Source: Diphasiastrum complanatum (taxonomy: Eukaryota; Streptophyta; Lycopodiopsida; Lycopodiales; Lycopodiaceae). From it: a DNA stretch of 64,000 nucleotides. Position numbers and translations under genes: made by a program. The notes beneath the pieces are model-generated. The model was given only the letters and a program-made list of their open reading frames with translations, searched no databases and was not told the origin of the DNA. Below, piece by piece: positions 34,266-45,598 of the stretch. Position 1 is the first letter of the stretch. Every line of letters begins with the position of its first letter. The DNA is taken from NCBI GenBank assembly GCA_029204225.1, contig CM055100.1, forward strand, positions 59,706,975 to 59,770,974, given 5' to 3'.

Positions 34266-35713
34266 ATGGGTTCGGAAGCACCTATCCAGCTGACGGAGCT
34301 CAAGGTGGTGGCTGAGAAGACTGAGGTAGTTGTGCCTGCAGATCCAACACAGGAGGGATCCTTCTACTTATCAAATATCGATCAAGTTCTGGCTTACTAC
34401 GTTGAAACTGTCTATTTCTACAAAGCAAATCCAGCAAAGGGAGTGGAAAACGTGGTGGAGGTGCTGAAGGAAGCTCTGAGTAAGCTGCTTGTGCCGTATC
34501 ATTTCCTGGCTGGAAGATTGAGTCTGAATATGCAGCAGATGCGGATGGAAATAGACTGCAATCGTGGGGGTGTTCTCTTTACAACAGCCACCACGGATCT
34601 CTCCATCTCTGACCTGGGTGATGTTTCTCTGCCCAATCCGCTGTTCCGATCCTTCGTATTGCTGCCAAAGGATGCTAAGACTCTCTCTCAGGCTCCTTTG
34701 ATGACTGCCCAGGTGAACTAACGATCTTTGTTCCTTCTGTTGGTTTTTGAAGTTGCTCATTTCTTATGCTAGTGATTGTCTTATCTATGAGAGCTTTGCA
34801 GGTGACGCTGTTCAAATGCGGGGGCTTCTCTCTGGGTCTCTATATGAATCACGCCGTCGTGGACGGAGTCGCGGCCCTCAAGTTTCTCAACAATTGGTGC
34901 TCCATCGCTAGAGGCGAGGGCTTGATCTTGCCTCCTTCTCCGGATAGGAGCCCTCTTCGTGCTCGCTCACCTCCATCTCCTACGTTTCATCATCCCGAAT
35001 TCGTAAAACTTAGCGACATGCCTGCCAATTCTTCCTTCACCACTACGGATGCCGTTACTGCTCAATTTACAGGCACATCGGCTCCAAGCAAACACGTCTT
35101 TCAGATATTTCCCTTCACAGCGAAGGAGCTGGAGTCTCTGAAGCAGCAAGCACTAAGTGACCCATCTATCTCCAAATGCTCAACCTTTGAAGTCATCGTT
35201 GCTCACATATGGCAGGCCAGGAGCAAGTCCGTGGAAAAAGCTTCCGATCAGTCTAGCAAGCTATTTTTTGCTGTAGATTTTCGCAGCAAAATTGATCCAC
35301 CGCTTCCCAGCAACTACGCAGGCAATGCCATCGTTGCACCGCTAGTGGAGCTACAGCACGGGGATCTCATCCTCAACTCCCTCTCTTTCTGTGTGAGAAA
35401 AATCCAACAGGCCATGGAATCTGTCACGAATGATTATGTAAGATCAAGCATTGACTGGTGGGAGATTTACAGAGGCGTGCCAGCTATAATGGATGGAATT
35501 ATAGCAGCTGCATGGTGGAAGATCCCATTTGAAATGCTTGATTTTGGTTGGGGGAAGCCGATTTATGCTGGACCTGTGGTGAATGACCGCACAGAATTCA
35601 TTTTACTGCTATCAAATGGAAAGCATGACGGAGGGATGAACGTCTACCTGGCTCTCCTTCCAGAGGAGATGGCTAAGTTTGAGACGAACATCAAAGTTCC
35701 GTCTCCGAAGTAA
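34266..35713 (+). CDS. BAHD acyltransferase, hydroxycinnamoyltransferase-like (gene 1)
   Basis: The start ATG at 34266 sits in gaaaATGGG, a good plant context. Exon 1 (34266-34712, 149 codons) ends ...LMTAQ; the 89-bp intron 34713-34801 is GT-AG, phase 0, at the conserved BAHD intron position after Gln. Exon 2 (34802-35713) gives a total of 452 residues, the usual family length. The catalytic HxxxD reads NHAVVDG (His166-Asp170) and the structural DFGWG motif is intact at about 396-400. BAHD enzymes move an acyl group from acyl-CoA to an alcohol or amine in the cytosol, with the His acting as base. Exon sequence (FYLSNIDQVL, LLVPYHFLAGRLS, SKLFFAVDFRSKIDPPLP) points to the omega-hydroxyacid / fatty-alcohol hydroxycinnamoyltransferase group, more diverged than gene 2; the substrate is not predictable. 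Confidence 0.93.
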
Positions 35714-36559
35714 ACAACCAGTGCTATTTTTCACAAACAATCGCTAATTTGAATAGTCGAGTTAAGGATAAAGTCTATAATATAAGGTTTGCTGTGACGG
35801 ATCATTGCTCTTTCTATTAGGCAATCTACTTTGTACCTCCCTTTCTCCAGAGAATTATGTTACTGCTTCAATAAACTTTTCCACCACAGGTGCCACCAGA
35901 TTCATCAAGATGTGAGATCTATCGAACCCATGTTGCCGTTACTCCCACTAAGTTCCGGATGCTACTGGCAAAGCTCCCTTTTGCATTGCTTTTCAAACCG
36001 ATCTGTAGATACCTAATGTCTGCTATTAGATTCTTTTGTTGTTAACTGCTTAGATTATTAACGTCTGCTGGTAGATTCTTTTGTTGGTCGAATTTGTAAA
36101 TTGTTAAAGTCTGCTTGTAGATTCTTTTGTTATTAACCCTGTTTTCTATTACATTTTGACTATAAAAGTCAGTTTTCAAAATTAATCATTGGCTATGCAT
36201 TAGCTAGAATCTAGCTAGATAAATATTTTTTAAATCAACTGGCTACGGAATCAGCCATAAAAAAATTTGACCGAAGCCTTTTGTAGCATGCCATTTGGTC
36301 ATATATACCATGTACTCTATGTGGCCCCTGGTTCCACATTGAGAGCATGGTTCAAATTTACTTGGTTATCATAATTGTGTTCACAAAATCTATGGAACAG
36401 CCCTCAGCAATTAATTCTATCCAAGTTGATCTTATGCAATTTTTCTTCCAGAAATAAGCAAATGTATGGAAGCTACTGGGTACATGCATTTATGCAAGTG
36501 AGATTCCCTTGCTCTTTTGGTGAGAGTGTAGTTGGCATTATGTTAAATATATCAAGTAC
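35714..36559. other. 3' flank of BAHD gene 1
   Basis: aataaa at about 35871 could serve for polyadenylation. A phrase like gattcttttgttgttaac recurs three times between 36028 and 36140 (weak direct repeats). No gene seen. Confidence 0.45.
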
Positions 36560-37582
36560 TGTGCTATGTTTGTGCATTATTCGAATGAAAGAAGGAATTT
36601 TGTTAGGTCACATAATTTCTGAAAGACATTTAAGGTGATGCTGATAAAGTTATTGTTGCTCTACAACCACCAAAAAATTTAAGGCAATTAAAAGGATTTT
36701 TTTGTTCATGGTGGCTATAATCTAATCACCTTAAACAAAATTAATTATTCAATGCTTCACCTTTAACAAAACTATGTTGAAGAAAGAAATCTAATTGTTC
36801 GAGTCAGGAATGTCAAACAACATTTGAACTTTTAAACTCAAATTCTCATTAGCACCAATACACAAGCTTTCAGATTGCAAAAGGAAATTTCATGCTTATG
36901 TGGATACATTGTGTCCTTAGTACAAAATAAGAAAAAATCATTGTACTTATTATGCAGAAAGAACTTTAAGCTCCAAAAAACAGCTTATTCAGCACCATAA
37001 AAAGAAACTCTCAAAATAATCAATTCCGTTGAAAAGCTTCAACACTACTTAGTGTATATCACTGTGCAATAAGTGCAATAAAAGACTTGGTAAATAAACC
37101 TGATCTTTTTGAAAGATTAGCAAGGTGTATATTGCTACTGCAAAAATTTATTTATACAGTTGAAACTCGACCAAACATTCTACAAATGTAGATGTTTTTT
37201 TTCAATCAAGACTGGAAAATTTTATGCATAAAGGGTCGATACCAGATTAATTACTAGATGAAGAAATAATGCTGTTTTGAATGGCGAATCCTTGGTATGC
37301 AGATATAATTAATTACTTACAAAATCAAACTTTTCAAAAAGGAATCTTTGAGAAGAAAAGAATGACTGACCATGATTAAAAACATAACATAAATTGGGAC
37401 GGACGAAGAACTCCAAAGGTGCTTAAAAAGAAAAGAAATAGATACGGTTATTAAATCTTACATGAAGAGGATGTAGGAGGACATTTTGCAATGAACAATA
37501 TAGTTAATAAAATAATGAATCCTTACATGAAGAGGATGTAGAACATTTTGCAACGAGCAATATAGTTAATAAAATAATGAAT
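36560..37582 (+). pseudogene. Strongly decayed Ty3/gypsy RT-RNase H-integrase
   Basis: Stops and frame changes are frequent, but the family signature can be followed in order. End of RT: MKEGILLGHIISERHLR, then DADKVIVALQPPKNLRQLKG. RNase H: CQTTFELLNS, a weak middle, then LVNKPDLFERLARCILLLQK and FIYTVETRP. Linker and start of integrase: ILGMQI, SLRRKE, GTDEELQRCLKRKEIDTVIK, then HEEDVGGHFAMNN. This is an old gypsy copy, much older than the chromovirus at 26.5 kb. Its end contains a 65-bp duplication (37457-37521 and 37522-37582). Confidence 0.75.
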
Positions 37583-38293
37583 TCAAAAAATTGAAGGCCA
37601 ACAACATATAAAGAGGAAGCTAGGGATGACTCAAATAGAATGATTGAATATAGGTTGTAAGCAATATCAAAATTGGAAAACAAAAAAAAATTCATAGCAT
37701 TGCAAGTAACATACGAAGTCCAAAATAAAAGGATTGATACTTCATGATTCGAAATTGAAACAAGTAAAATTCAAAGGAGATTTAGCTTCAATATATGATA
37801 AAGACACATGAAATTTTTGACAAATTACTTATGAGATATGTAAGACCATACAACATAGTTCAAAACTTTTGACTTGAATTCAATTATTGAATAGTAGACT
37901 TGTAGAATCAAAACCTTGAAACAATAGTCAATGAAGGCTAAAAAGCATTTTGATTTATCATTCTCTTTAGTACTCTTCGATTTTTAAGTTATAATTATTT
38001 ATTATTCAAGTTTTATTTTTTCTCTTTATTTTAAAACAAGGTTGTTTTAAATCTGAGGAGGAAGATATTTATATATTATTAGATAAATATTTTTGAGATT
38101 TATGACATTATTCGATATATATACCAAGATGGACTACCGAACTAAATTAGGACTCATTTTGAAAAAAAAGATATTTGAGTCGACTTAAGCTCATTATTTA
38201 CTTCATAAATTTAATCTTTTCAAAATTTGAAATTTTCACTTTTACTTTATAGCTTAACAAAGATGAGATATCTTTGGTGCACAAAGGTGCCAT
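37583..38293. other. No recognisable gene
   Basis: AT-rich; possibly further decayed gypsy integrase, but no motif I can defend. Confidence 0.4.
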
Positions 38294-38411
38294 TTGACAC
38301 TTTGCAAATGCTTCTTGGTTTCCAAGGGGAAGCTCGAACCTAAGACCAAAGAAACTTTGGATGTCAAGCTAACCAACTAAGCCAACCCCGTTGGTTGACA
38401 CTTTGCAAATG
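38294..38411 (-). mobile_element. tRNA-derived short retroposon (SINE-like) with 17-bp target duplication
   Basis: TTGACACTTTGCAAATG occurs perfectly at 38294-38310 and 38395-38411. The 84-bp insert between them, read on the - strand, starts ccaacggggttggcttagtt and carries a pol III A box (TGGCTTAGTTGG) and B box (GGTTCGAGCTT) 32 nt apart, as in a tRNA. The acceptor stem only partly pairs and the anticodon arm is replaced by ccaaag/ctttgg, so it is not a working tRNA. It ends gaaaccaagaag with no long poly-A. A diverged second copy lies at 59463-59549. Confidence 0.8.
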
Positions 38412-39747
38412 ACATTGGTCGCACTAAAAATATATCCCATTTTTGGTCAGCTATAACTTTCTTATTCATTGACGAAACTATGACAATATGGTATGCATTG
38501 GAAAGGTCTTGAAGTCCTCTTGATAGTGGATTCAGTTTTGGATTTTGATGCATAATCAAAAGTGATAGCTAATCAATATATGATTACTTACAACTCTCGA
38601 CTTGCGAACCTTGGAAAGCATCGACACAATTTGTGAAAAGACATACGGGTAGCAACTATTACTCAATCGAATAGTTTTTTGCTGCTTGGTGCAAATTTCA
38701 AAAATACAAAACTATAGACAAAAAAGACTAAAAGTTTTCAATCCGTCAATCACTATAACAGTTTGTTACACATCGATGAAGGTTATTGGCCTATTTGAAA
38801 GTTTAAAAGGCAAGAAGTCAACAAAAGTATGTTTACAAAGGGCCCATTTTGAGCCCATAATTTTAATAATGAAATTAGAGAAGTAATCTATGTGCATAAG
38901 AAGAATAAAAAAAAAATTGACATAGAATGCTAGTGAGTTGGAGTTGTCTACAGAAAGTGGCTGGTGTATGTGCTTTAAAGCTATTTGTCATAATTGGCCT
39001 GGGAGCCGACGTTTCATCTTCTTCGTCACTTTCTTTGCTTGCTTCACTTTCTTCATTGAAATTCGAGATTTTTTCATGACTTTTGTAGCAAGAGCAACTT
39101 ATCCACCAAAGCTTTTGAACTTGGGTAAGTTTGACATAGAGAGTGTGTAGCTTACTGGGGTTGGAAGAGTGATACACAACAACGATTATGCCCATTGTCT
39201 CTGACCTGGAAGCAACCTGGAGGTGCGGTGCTTGAGATCTGTGAGAGTTTGGTAGGAGCGATGTTGAAATAGGACTAATTTTGTGCTAGAATCAGTAGGT
39301 TGATGTGATGGAGATGGCAACCGAATATCAATAAAATTGAGGAAAAAGGAAAGGTGCAAGTAGAACCCGAAAAGATGAAGAATGCTGAAATTTAAAACAA
39401 TGACTTGTGGGCCTTGTGGAAGTTCGTCGAAATAATAATGCCAAACTACCTAAGTAGTGACAAGGGAAAATCAGCAAACTAAGAGAATGTCATTGAAAGC
39501 CAAGAACAACGCCATAACTCAAGAAGACGAATGTGGTTACAGAAGATACTATAAAAAAAGCATAAGGGAATCAACCAATATGAGTATCCAAGGATATGGA
39601 CCTTGTGAGAGACTGAAATGGATTCATTAGCATCTACGAGAGTGATATATACAAGGAGAGTACAATTTGTGTATGTGAGTTTGAGAAAGTCATTAGTATG
39701 TGTGAGGTGAAAGAGAAGGAAGTGACCAATTTATCTTTGAGTGAAGG
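38412..39747. other. No recognisable gene
   Basis: Small frames on both strands (for example - 38875-39195 with a Glu/Asp/Ser-rich middle) have no motif. Confidence 0.4.
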
Positions 39748-39761
39748 TGTGTGTGTGTGTG

Positions 39762-39842
<81 letters not shown>
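39748..39842. repeat. (GT)n followed by (GA)n microsatellite
   Basis: About 7 GT units, then about 38 GA units (39766-39842). Reading frames through it are artefacts. Confidence 0.97.
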
Positions 39843-39845
<3 letters not shown>

Positions 39846-41321
39846 TATGTGTGCGCACGCGGACTTTTGTGTGTTTGTGTATAGAGACCACCTTGCTAAT
39901 AACTCATCAGTAGAGAGGAAAGGCTTCATTTTTTGGATTACATTGAGAGAAGAAAAGTGTCGAAAGGGCAACCCTTCTCTATGTGAGGGTGATGTAAGTG
40001 AAATATTATCTTTCGATAGAAACTATTCTTGCCAATGCGTGGAGATTTTTGGTGAGAAACATTTTGAGGAACACAGTCTTGTAGGAAATTGACTATGGAT
40101 ACTATCTTTCATGTGCTATGTCTTGTGTATGTAATGATGAGAACCATATTTACTAGCATGAGAATAATATAATTGTTTTCAGTCTTGTGGAGAAATGATG
40201 TCTTGTCTAAAGGAAAGCCCTGCTCTAAACCTACCATGCTGTAAAAATCAGTGATTGTCAATGCTTTGTGGGTGTGTGGATATTTTGTAATCACATTTAC
40301 AATGTGAAAAGCTATCTGTATGTATGTCATATTTGATGAGGGTTATTCATGTTTCTGTTGATGATGACATAGTTTTGTTGAGAGAGAAGGCAAAACTTAG
40401 TGAGGGGCTTTGTGTTAGTGTCATTTAGGAAACCTCTTGTAGATGCAATGTGAAAGAAAATTTATGTTGAAACAATCTAGTGGATCTATGGGACAAAGAA
40501 ATGAACATTGAAACCTGTCAATGAGAGTGGAAGCAAAACTAGAGTCACAATCCTAAATGCATAAGAGCTAGAGTTGGAGAGGAAGGCATTAAAGTGGTTT
40601 GCAGCAATATTGAGTGTTCTTAGAAGTTCACAAGGTTGCAGCAATGCCAGTGATCAAATTCCGAGGACAAAGGGATGTTGATGAACTTGGGAATCTAATT
40701 TCTAGACACTCAAAAATTATATTCCAGTTCATAATCTCCTCATCTTGTTTACTTAGTTATGAGCTAATTAGATGTAATCAACTCACCATTCATAACTGAA
40801 TTTCATGATTATGTTAAGTCCATAAATCATGTTCCAAGATTATAAGGATTTTTGATGTGGTCGGCCACCTACTTTTGTAAGTCACTTGACTCAAGCTACC
40901 AAGAGGATAATTATGCATGATCTAAGGCTTTGATAGCCAAGTTTAGGCTCTACTCTAATGGCACTCTACCCTTATCTCATATCCGAGATCATTTGATATG
41001 GATTGAGAGCTCATTTTGTACATACTTTGAGAGATTATCAAGAGATGGTGATTTTGGCAAGTTTACTCTTTCATGAGAAATTGATGCATGAAAGATGTGA
41101 TGTTTTTTTTGTGTCTAATGAATAGATCTGAATATGAACAAAGCACTGTACTCTCCACATGTGTGACAAGATGTGAGGATCAATTAATTCTATTTAGATT
41201 GTGGTGTTCAAAAGCTCTTGCCAATTAGATGCAAAATAGGTAGAATTGTGTGCTAGTTTTCTATCTATTAGATATAAGTGAAACCTTTGATGCTTTTTCA
41301 ATGTTTTAGTATCCAAGTACA
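39843..41321. other. No recognisable gene; right end may be a decayed copia LTR
   Basis: The last 200 bp lead into a PBS at 41322, so they are probably LTR. The rest shows nothing definite. Confidence 0.4.
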
Positions 41322-41334
41322 TGGTATTAGAGCC
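41322..41334 (+). other. Initiator-Met primer-binding site of a decayed copia
   Basis: TGGTATTAGAGCC differs by one base from the TGGTATCAGAGCC site used by plant copia elements, and follows ccaagtaca, an LTR-like end. Confidence 0.6.
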
Positions 41335-41454
41335 CGAATGCAACCATCAAGGCTCAAATACAAGGAAGACAGAAGCAATAAGTTGATGATTGTATAATTT
41401 TTATTGCCCTTGTTACTACCTTAACTTTGATGATGTTCCTTCAAGTGTGAATGA

Positions 41455-41650
41455 AACTTTAACTACAAAAGAGTGATTTGATGCAATGAAAAGTGAGTAT
41501 TATTGATCTTCCATCAAAGATACAAAATGTTACTATTTGCAAATGGGTCTTTCAAGCTTAATCAAGAACAATTATAAACAAGACTAGTTGCCAAGGGATA
41601 TGCTCAATTCAAGAGGATTGACTACAATGAAACACTTGATTCTGTCATAG
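41455..41650 (+). pseudogene. Decayed Ty1/copia RT start
   Basis: DAMKSEY, then ICKWVFQA, and after a one-base frame change RLVAKGYAQFKRIDYNETLD. These are the copia RT landmarks (AM..E, CKWVF, RLVAKG, Y.ETF..V). Only about 130 bp separate it from the PBS, so gag, protease and integrase were deleted. Confidence 0.75.
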
Positions 41651-41673
41651 TTTGTGGTGGTGATTTCATTAAC

Positions 41674-43091
41674 TCACATGCTTTTAGTGATTTTTAGCCT
41701 TTGCAACATTTTTTTTGAAAAATGAGAGCTTTCTTGGAACATCTCACTTTCAAAACTTATTTCGTCATTTTGACTATCAGAATCTCTATTCTCAACATCT
41801 ATGGAAGTGGGTGCTTCAAGTACGGTTTGAAGATGTACTACATCTCTAGGTAGCTCAATCTCATAGCTAAACTGAATGTTTTCCATTTCATTCTCAACAT
41901 TTGCACCCTCAAATACTCATCGTGCTCGTAAGTTAACTTGAGCTACAAATCACCATATCTTGTTTAGTTGATTTGGTTGAAAGAACACCTACAAAAACTA
42001 CTATTTTAGAACAAATCGAAAATTCAAATACTAAAATCACTTGCAATAAAATGCAAAACATGACAACATACCATCTGCACCTCTGCTCAAAGTGATGAGG
42101 CAACACCAATGTGTCAAAGGACTCCATGCTCAATGTTTTTGATGAATCAATCACAAAAAATCCACCTGGATCTGATTTTACAGTTGCATTTGGCCCTCTA
42201 CAAACTACCTTGAACCATTTCACATCAAATAAAAAATAGTGCCCACTTTCACCAAATGACACATCATAATTATTTTTTATAGTTCCTACATATTCTATGT
42301 CTCTTGTGATGGGATTACGATCTCGTGCACTGCTTTGACTTTTGTTGGAAAGATGCTATTACACCTGTGTGTGTCTCTTGTTATCAATCCTTCAACATGA
42401 AAGTGGAAACCAAAAGCCCATATAGCATTATACATTTTGCACTACCACATGACAAACATGAATCTCATAAATAATCACTGTGAATGAACACGGTGTTTCA
42501 AAATGATTAAACAAATATTGTTAGAGACAAAAATGTTCTAATAAAGTATCTAAAGAATAATACCTTCCATCCACATCCTCTTGCAAAGTCCCATTCTGCG
42601 TTTGATATGTTTTGTCTCTCTTTTGTTGCTTTTTGTAGCGTGCCCTCATCATGCCACAATAGTGGATTAGATGGATGTAGTTGGTGCAAAATTTTAGTAA
42701 CATAAAAGAGAGATTCATCTACTAACCATCCCTTTGACATGCTACATTTAGGCCTTGCCTTTTGACACACAAAATCTTTTAAGCCTTTCATGTATCTTTC
42801 CATAAAGAACATCCACCTAAAAAGTCACAAATGATTAAAAATAAGTGTTTTATTTGATGAGTTCATGTATCAATTGGTTTAGTTTAAATACACATGCAAA
42901 ACAAAATTTATGCACTTATACCTAGTGTGCACTAGACCATCAATAGAAACTTCTTCAACCAAGTGCACCAATAAATGCACTTGCGAGTCCATGATGGAAG
43001 TCAAAAAATATCTCTCAAACATGCACACAATCTCCACCATATCCTCATGTCTCTTGCAAAGATCCAGCTCACGAATTTCTTTTGAACACAT
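41674..43091 (-). pseudogene. Second CACTA TNP2-type transposase C-terminal part (DUF4218, DUF4216)
   Basis: Right to left: DUF4218 begins at 43091 (DSQVHLLVHLVEEVSIDGLV, HTR). A 105-bp GT-AG intron (42921-42817) splits an Arg codon, and the domain continues WMFFMERYMKGLKDFVCQKA, GWLVDESLFYVTKILHQLHP. DUF4216 follows at about 42380-41933 (FLFDVKWFKVVCRGPNATVK, SMESFDTLVLPHHFEQ), with in-frame stops near 42370. A short acidic tail frame lies at 41886-41674. The catalytic domain is missing. It is homologous to 4.7-6.3 kb, where the same Arg-Trp junction has no intron. Confidence 0.87.
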
Positions 43092-43799
43092 CCATCTACG
43101 ACATATTCAATTCATTTTATGTCTATTTGAATTTTCAGTCAGTAAATATTAAATAAAAAAATACACCAAGTAAATGTCAATATTTGACAATGATTGATGG
43201 TTTGTGTACAGTCTCACAAATATCTTTTGACAAGCACCTACAAATTGAAAATGGATAGATGAATTGAATCATCTTTAGCCAGATTTGAGACCCCTCCCAA
43301 TACTTGATAGATCTAAATATTGCATGAATATAAATTACCTCTTTGTTTAAAAAGTATGAACATACCAGTGTATCTATTAGACCATTTTCCCCAACTTGTT
43401 AATATTCAATGAACTCAAAGAATTGCACGCTTCTACATATATACATATTTATAAATTTCACATACATTAACTTTCACTTATTATCTTATGTAAACATCTA
43501 AGCAACTGACGATTAATGCTCCTAACATTTGACATATTTAATGACACAAACCAAATACAATCAAGAATGCATGGATTATACATCTTTGCATATCAACAAA
43601 ATTTAAGTAGTCACATTTGACTTATTGTCTTTTGCAAATATTTGGGTAGAGGATGGTTGAAACTATACTTGATGTGAACAATTCCTCTCCAACCTTGATA
43701 GATCTGGTGGCATAGATCATGACATAAGTGGCCTTTGCATTCCTAGTAAAATACTCTTCTTTTCCAATGGTTTAATTTTTTTTTGAATCGACGCGGGTG
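43092..43799. other. No recognisable gene
   Basis: AT-rich; may hold the missing upstream exons of the CACTA transposase in decayed form, but none is readable. Confidence 0.4.
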
Positions 43800-44170
43800 T
43801 CAAAAAATGTGTCGCTATAAGGTCGTCGGAATCCGTCGTATTTAAAATCCGTTGGAATCCGACGCCAAGCCCAAAATCGGCAATCGGCCAGTAAAAACGA
43901 ATCGGGGAACATGCCATGTGGACATCGGATTCCGATGTCCCGGCTACGTGGATGTCGGATTCCAACGTCCACGTGGAAAAAAAAAATCTCTTTTTTTTTT
44001 CTATCTGCCACGTGGACGTCAGAATCTGATGTCCACGTCACGGGGCCATCGTAATCCAACGTCCACATGGAAAATAAAAACTTGAAAAAGAATTTTCCCG
44101 GCCACATGGACGTCGGATTCCAATGTCCACGTGGCCGGACCGTCGGAATATGACGTCCATGTGGCAAAAA
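43800..44170. repeat. Array of about seven imperfect long palindromes with CACGTG and GACGTC cores
   Basis: Units near 43835-43872, 43912-43941, 43942-43976, 44008-44040, 44041-44070, 44098-44137 and 44139-44164. The cleanest core is GACATCGGATTCCGATGTC (43921-43939): 9-bp arms around one base. The outer arms are gccacgtgg/ccacgtggc. Neighbouring units differ by C/T changes typical of methylated-CpG decay. The position upstream of the - strand CACTA gene would suit a subterminal repeat region, but no CACTA terminus was found. Confidence 0.8.
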
Positions 44171-44200
44171 AAAAAACCGTGGCAAAAATCAAACATATTC

Positions 44201-45598
44201 CAATTGACGAAAATTCGAAGTGCATACAAAAAATAAATGATTGCGAAAAATGACATAGATGAAACGAACTGAAAATAGATAAAGCCATACCTATTTCTGA
44301 GTGCATATGTATGTAGCCGGAAAGCGAAGAAGTGCTAGTCATGAATGCTTCAATTGATTCTACTATGTTTGTCACTTTGCTTCTGTCCTTTGCTAGGACA
44401 GAACTGCTCTCAACTAAAACAGCCATGAGGGCTCCCATTGATAATAAATCAGTGAGTTCTCAATGGTCGTTGATAGATCAGCTTTAGACAATAGTTGCAA
44501 TTGACGGGAATTCGAAGTGCATACGAGAAATAAATGACTATGAAAAATGACATAGATGAAATGAACTGAAAATAGATAAAGCCATACCTATTTCTGAGTG
44601 CATATGCATGTAGCTGGAAAGCGAAGAAGTGCTAGTCATGAATGCTTCAATTGATTCTACTATGTTTGTCACTTTGCTTCAGGACAGAACTGCTCTCAAC
44701 TAGAACAGCCGTGAGGGCTCCCATTGACAATAAATCAGTGAGTTCTCAATGGTCGTTGATAGATCAGCTTTAGACAACAGTTGCAATTGACGAAAATTCG
44801 AAGTGCATACAAAAAATAAATGATTACGAAAAATGACATAGATGAAACGAACTGAAAATAGATAAAGCCATACCTATTTCTGAGTGCATATGCATGTAGC
44901 CGGAAAGCGAAGAAGTGCTAGTCATGAATGCTTCAATTGATTCTACTATGTTTGTCACTTTGCTTCTGTCCTTTGCTAGGACAGAACTGCTCTCAACTAA
45001 AACAGCCATGAGGGCTCCCATTGACAATAAATCAGTGAGTTCTCAATGGTCGTTGATAGATCAGCTTTAGACAACACTTGCAATTGACGGGAATTCGAAG
45101 TGCATACGAAAAATAAATGACTACGAAAAATGACATAGATGAAACGAACTGAAAATAGATAAAGCCATACCTATTTCTGAGTGCATATGCATGTAGCCGG
45201 AAAGCGAAGAAGTGCTAGTCATGAATGCTTCAATTGATTCTACTATGTTTGTCACTTTGCTTATGTCCTTTGCTAGGACAAAACTGCTCTCAACTAGAAT
45301 AGTCGTGAGGGCTCCCATTGACAATAAATCAGTGAGTTCTCAATGGTCGTTGATAGATCAGCTTTAGACAACACTTGCAATTGACGGAAATTCGAAGTGC
45401 ATACGAAAAATAAATGACTACGAAAAATGACATAGATGAAACGAACTGAAAATAGATAAAGCCATACCTATTTCTGAGTGCGTATGCATATAGCCGAAAA
45501 GCGAAGAAGTGCTAGTCATGAATGCTTCAATTGATTCTACTATGTTTGTCACTTTGCTTTTGTCCTTTGCTAGGACAGAACTGCTCTCAACTAGAATA
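44201..45598 (-). repeat. 297-bp tandem repeat, 4.7 copies, each with a possible 168-nt symmetric exon
   Basis: Units start with caattgacg at 44201, 44498, 44784, 45081 and 45378 (lengths 297, 286, 297, 297, partial). On the - strand each holds an open stretch of 56 codons (LTDLLSMGALMAVLVESSSV, LAKDRSKVTNIVESIEAFMT, STSSLSGYMHMHSEI) that can be bounded by AG/ and /GTATGG. These give exons 44291-44458, 44588-44744, 44874-45041 and 45171-45338, with all introns exactly 129 nt and phase 1 at both ends. Unit 2 has an 11-bp deletion in the exon that breaks the frame. Unit identity is very high. The protein is not recognised, and no other exon of such a gene is visible beside the array. Confidence 0.85.

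Noticed and set aside
34371-34760. Opposite-strand frame inside BAHD gene 1 exon 1
   Set aside because: Shadow of the spliced + strand gene, which has intact catalytic motifs.
38311-38394. Functional tRNA gene on the - strand
   Set aside because: A and B boxes are present but the acceptor stem is mismatched, there is no proper anticodon arm, and it is flanked by a target duplication.
39634-40092. Ser-Leu and Arg-Glu repeat frames on both strands
   Set aside because: Produced by the (GA)n/(GT)n tract at 39748-39842.
43717-44185. Frames rich in HVD, DVGIR and TWTSDSD phrases
   Set aside because: Translations of the palindrome array; every strand and frame gives similar repeats.
43800-45598. 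CRISPR-like array (regular repeats)
   Set aside because: Plant nuclear context; palindromes are irregularly spaced, and the 297-bp units are directly adjacent with no unique spacers.
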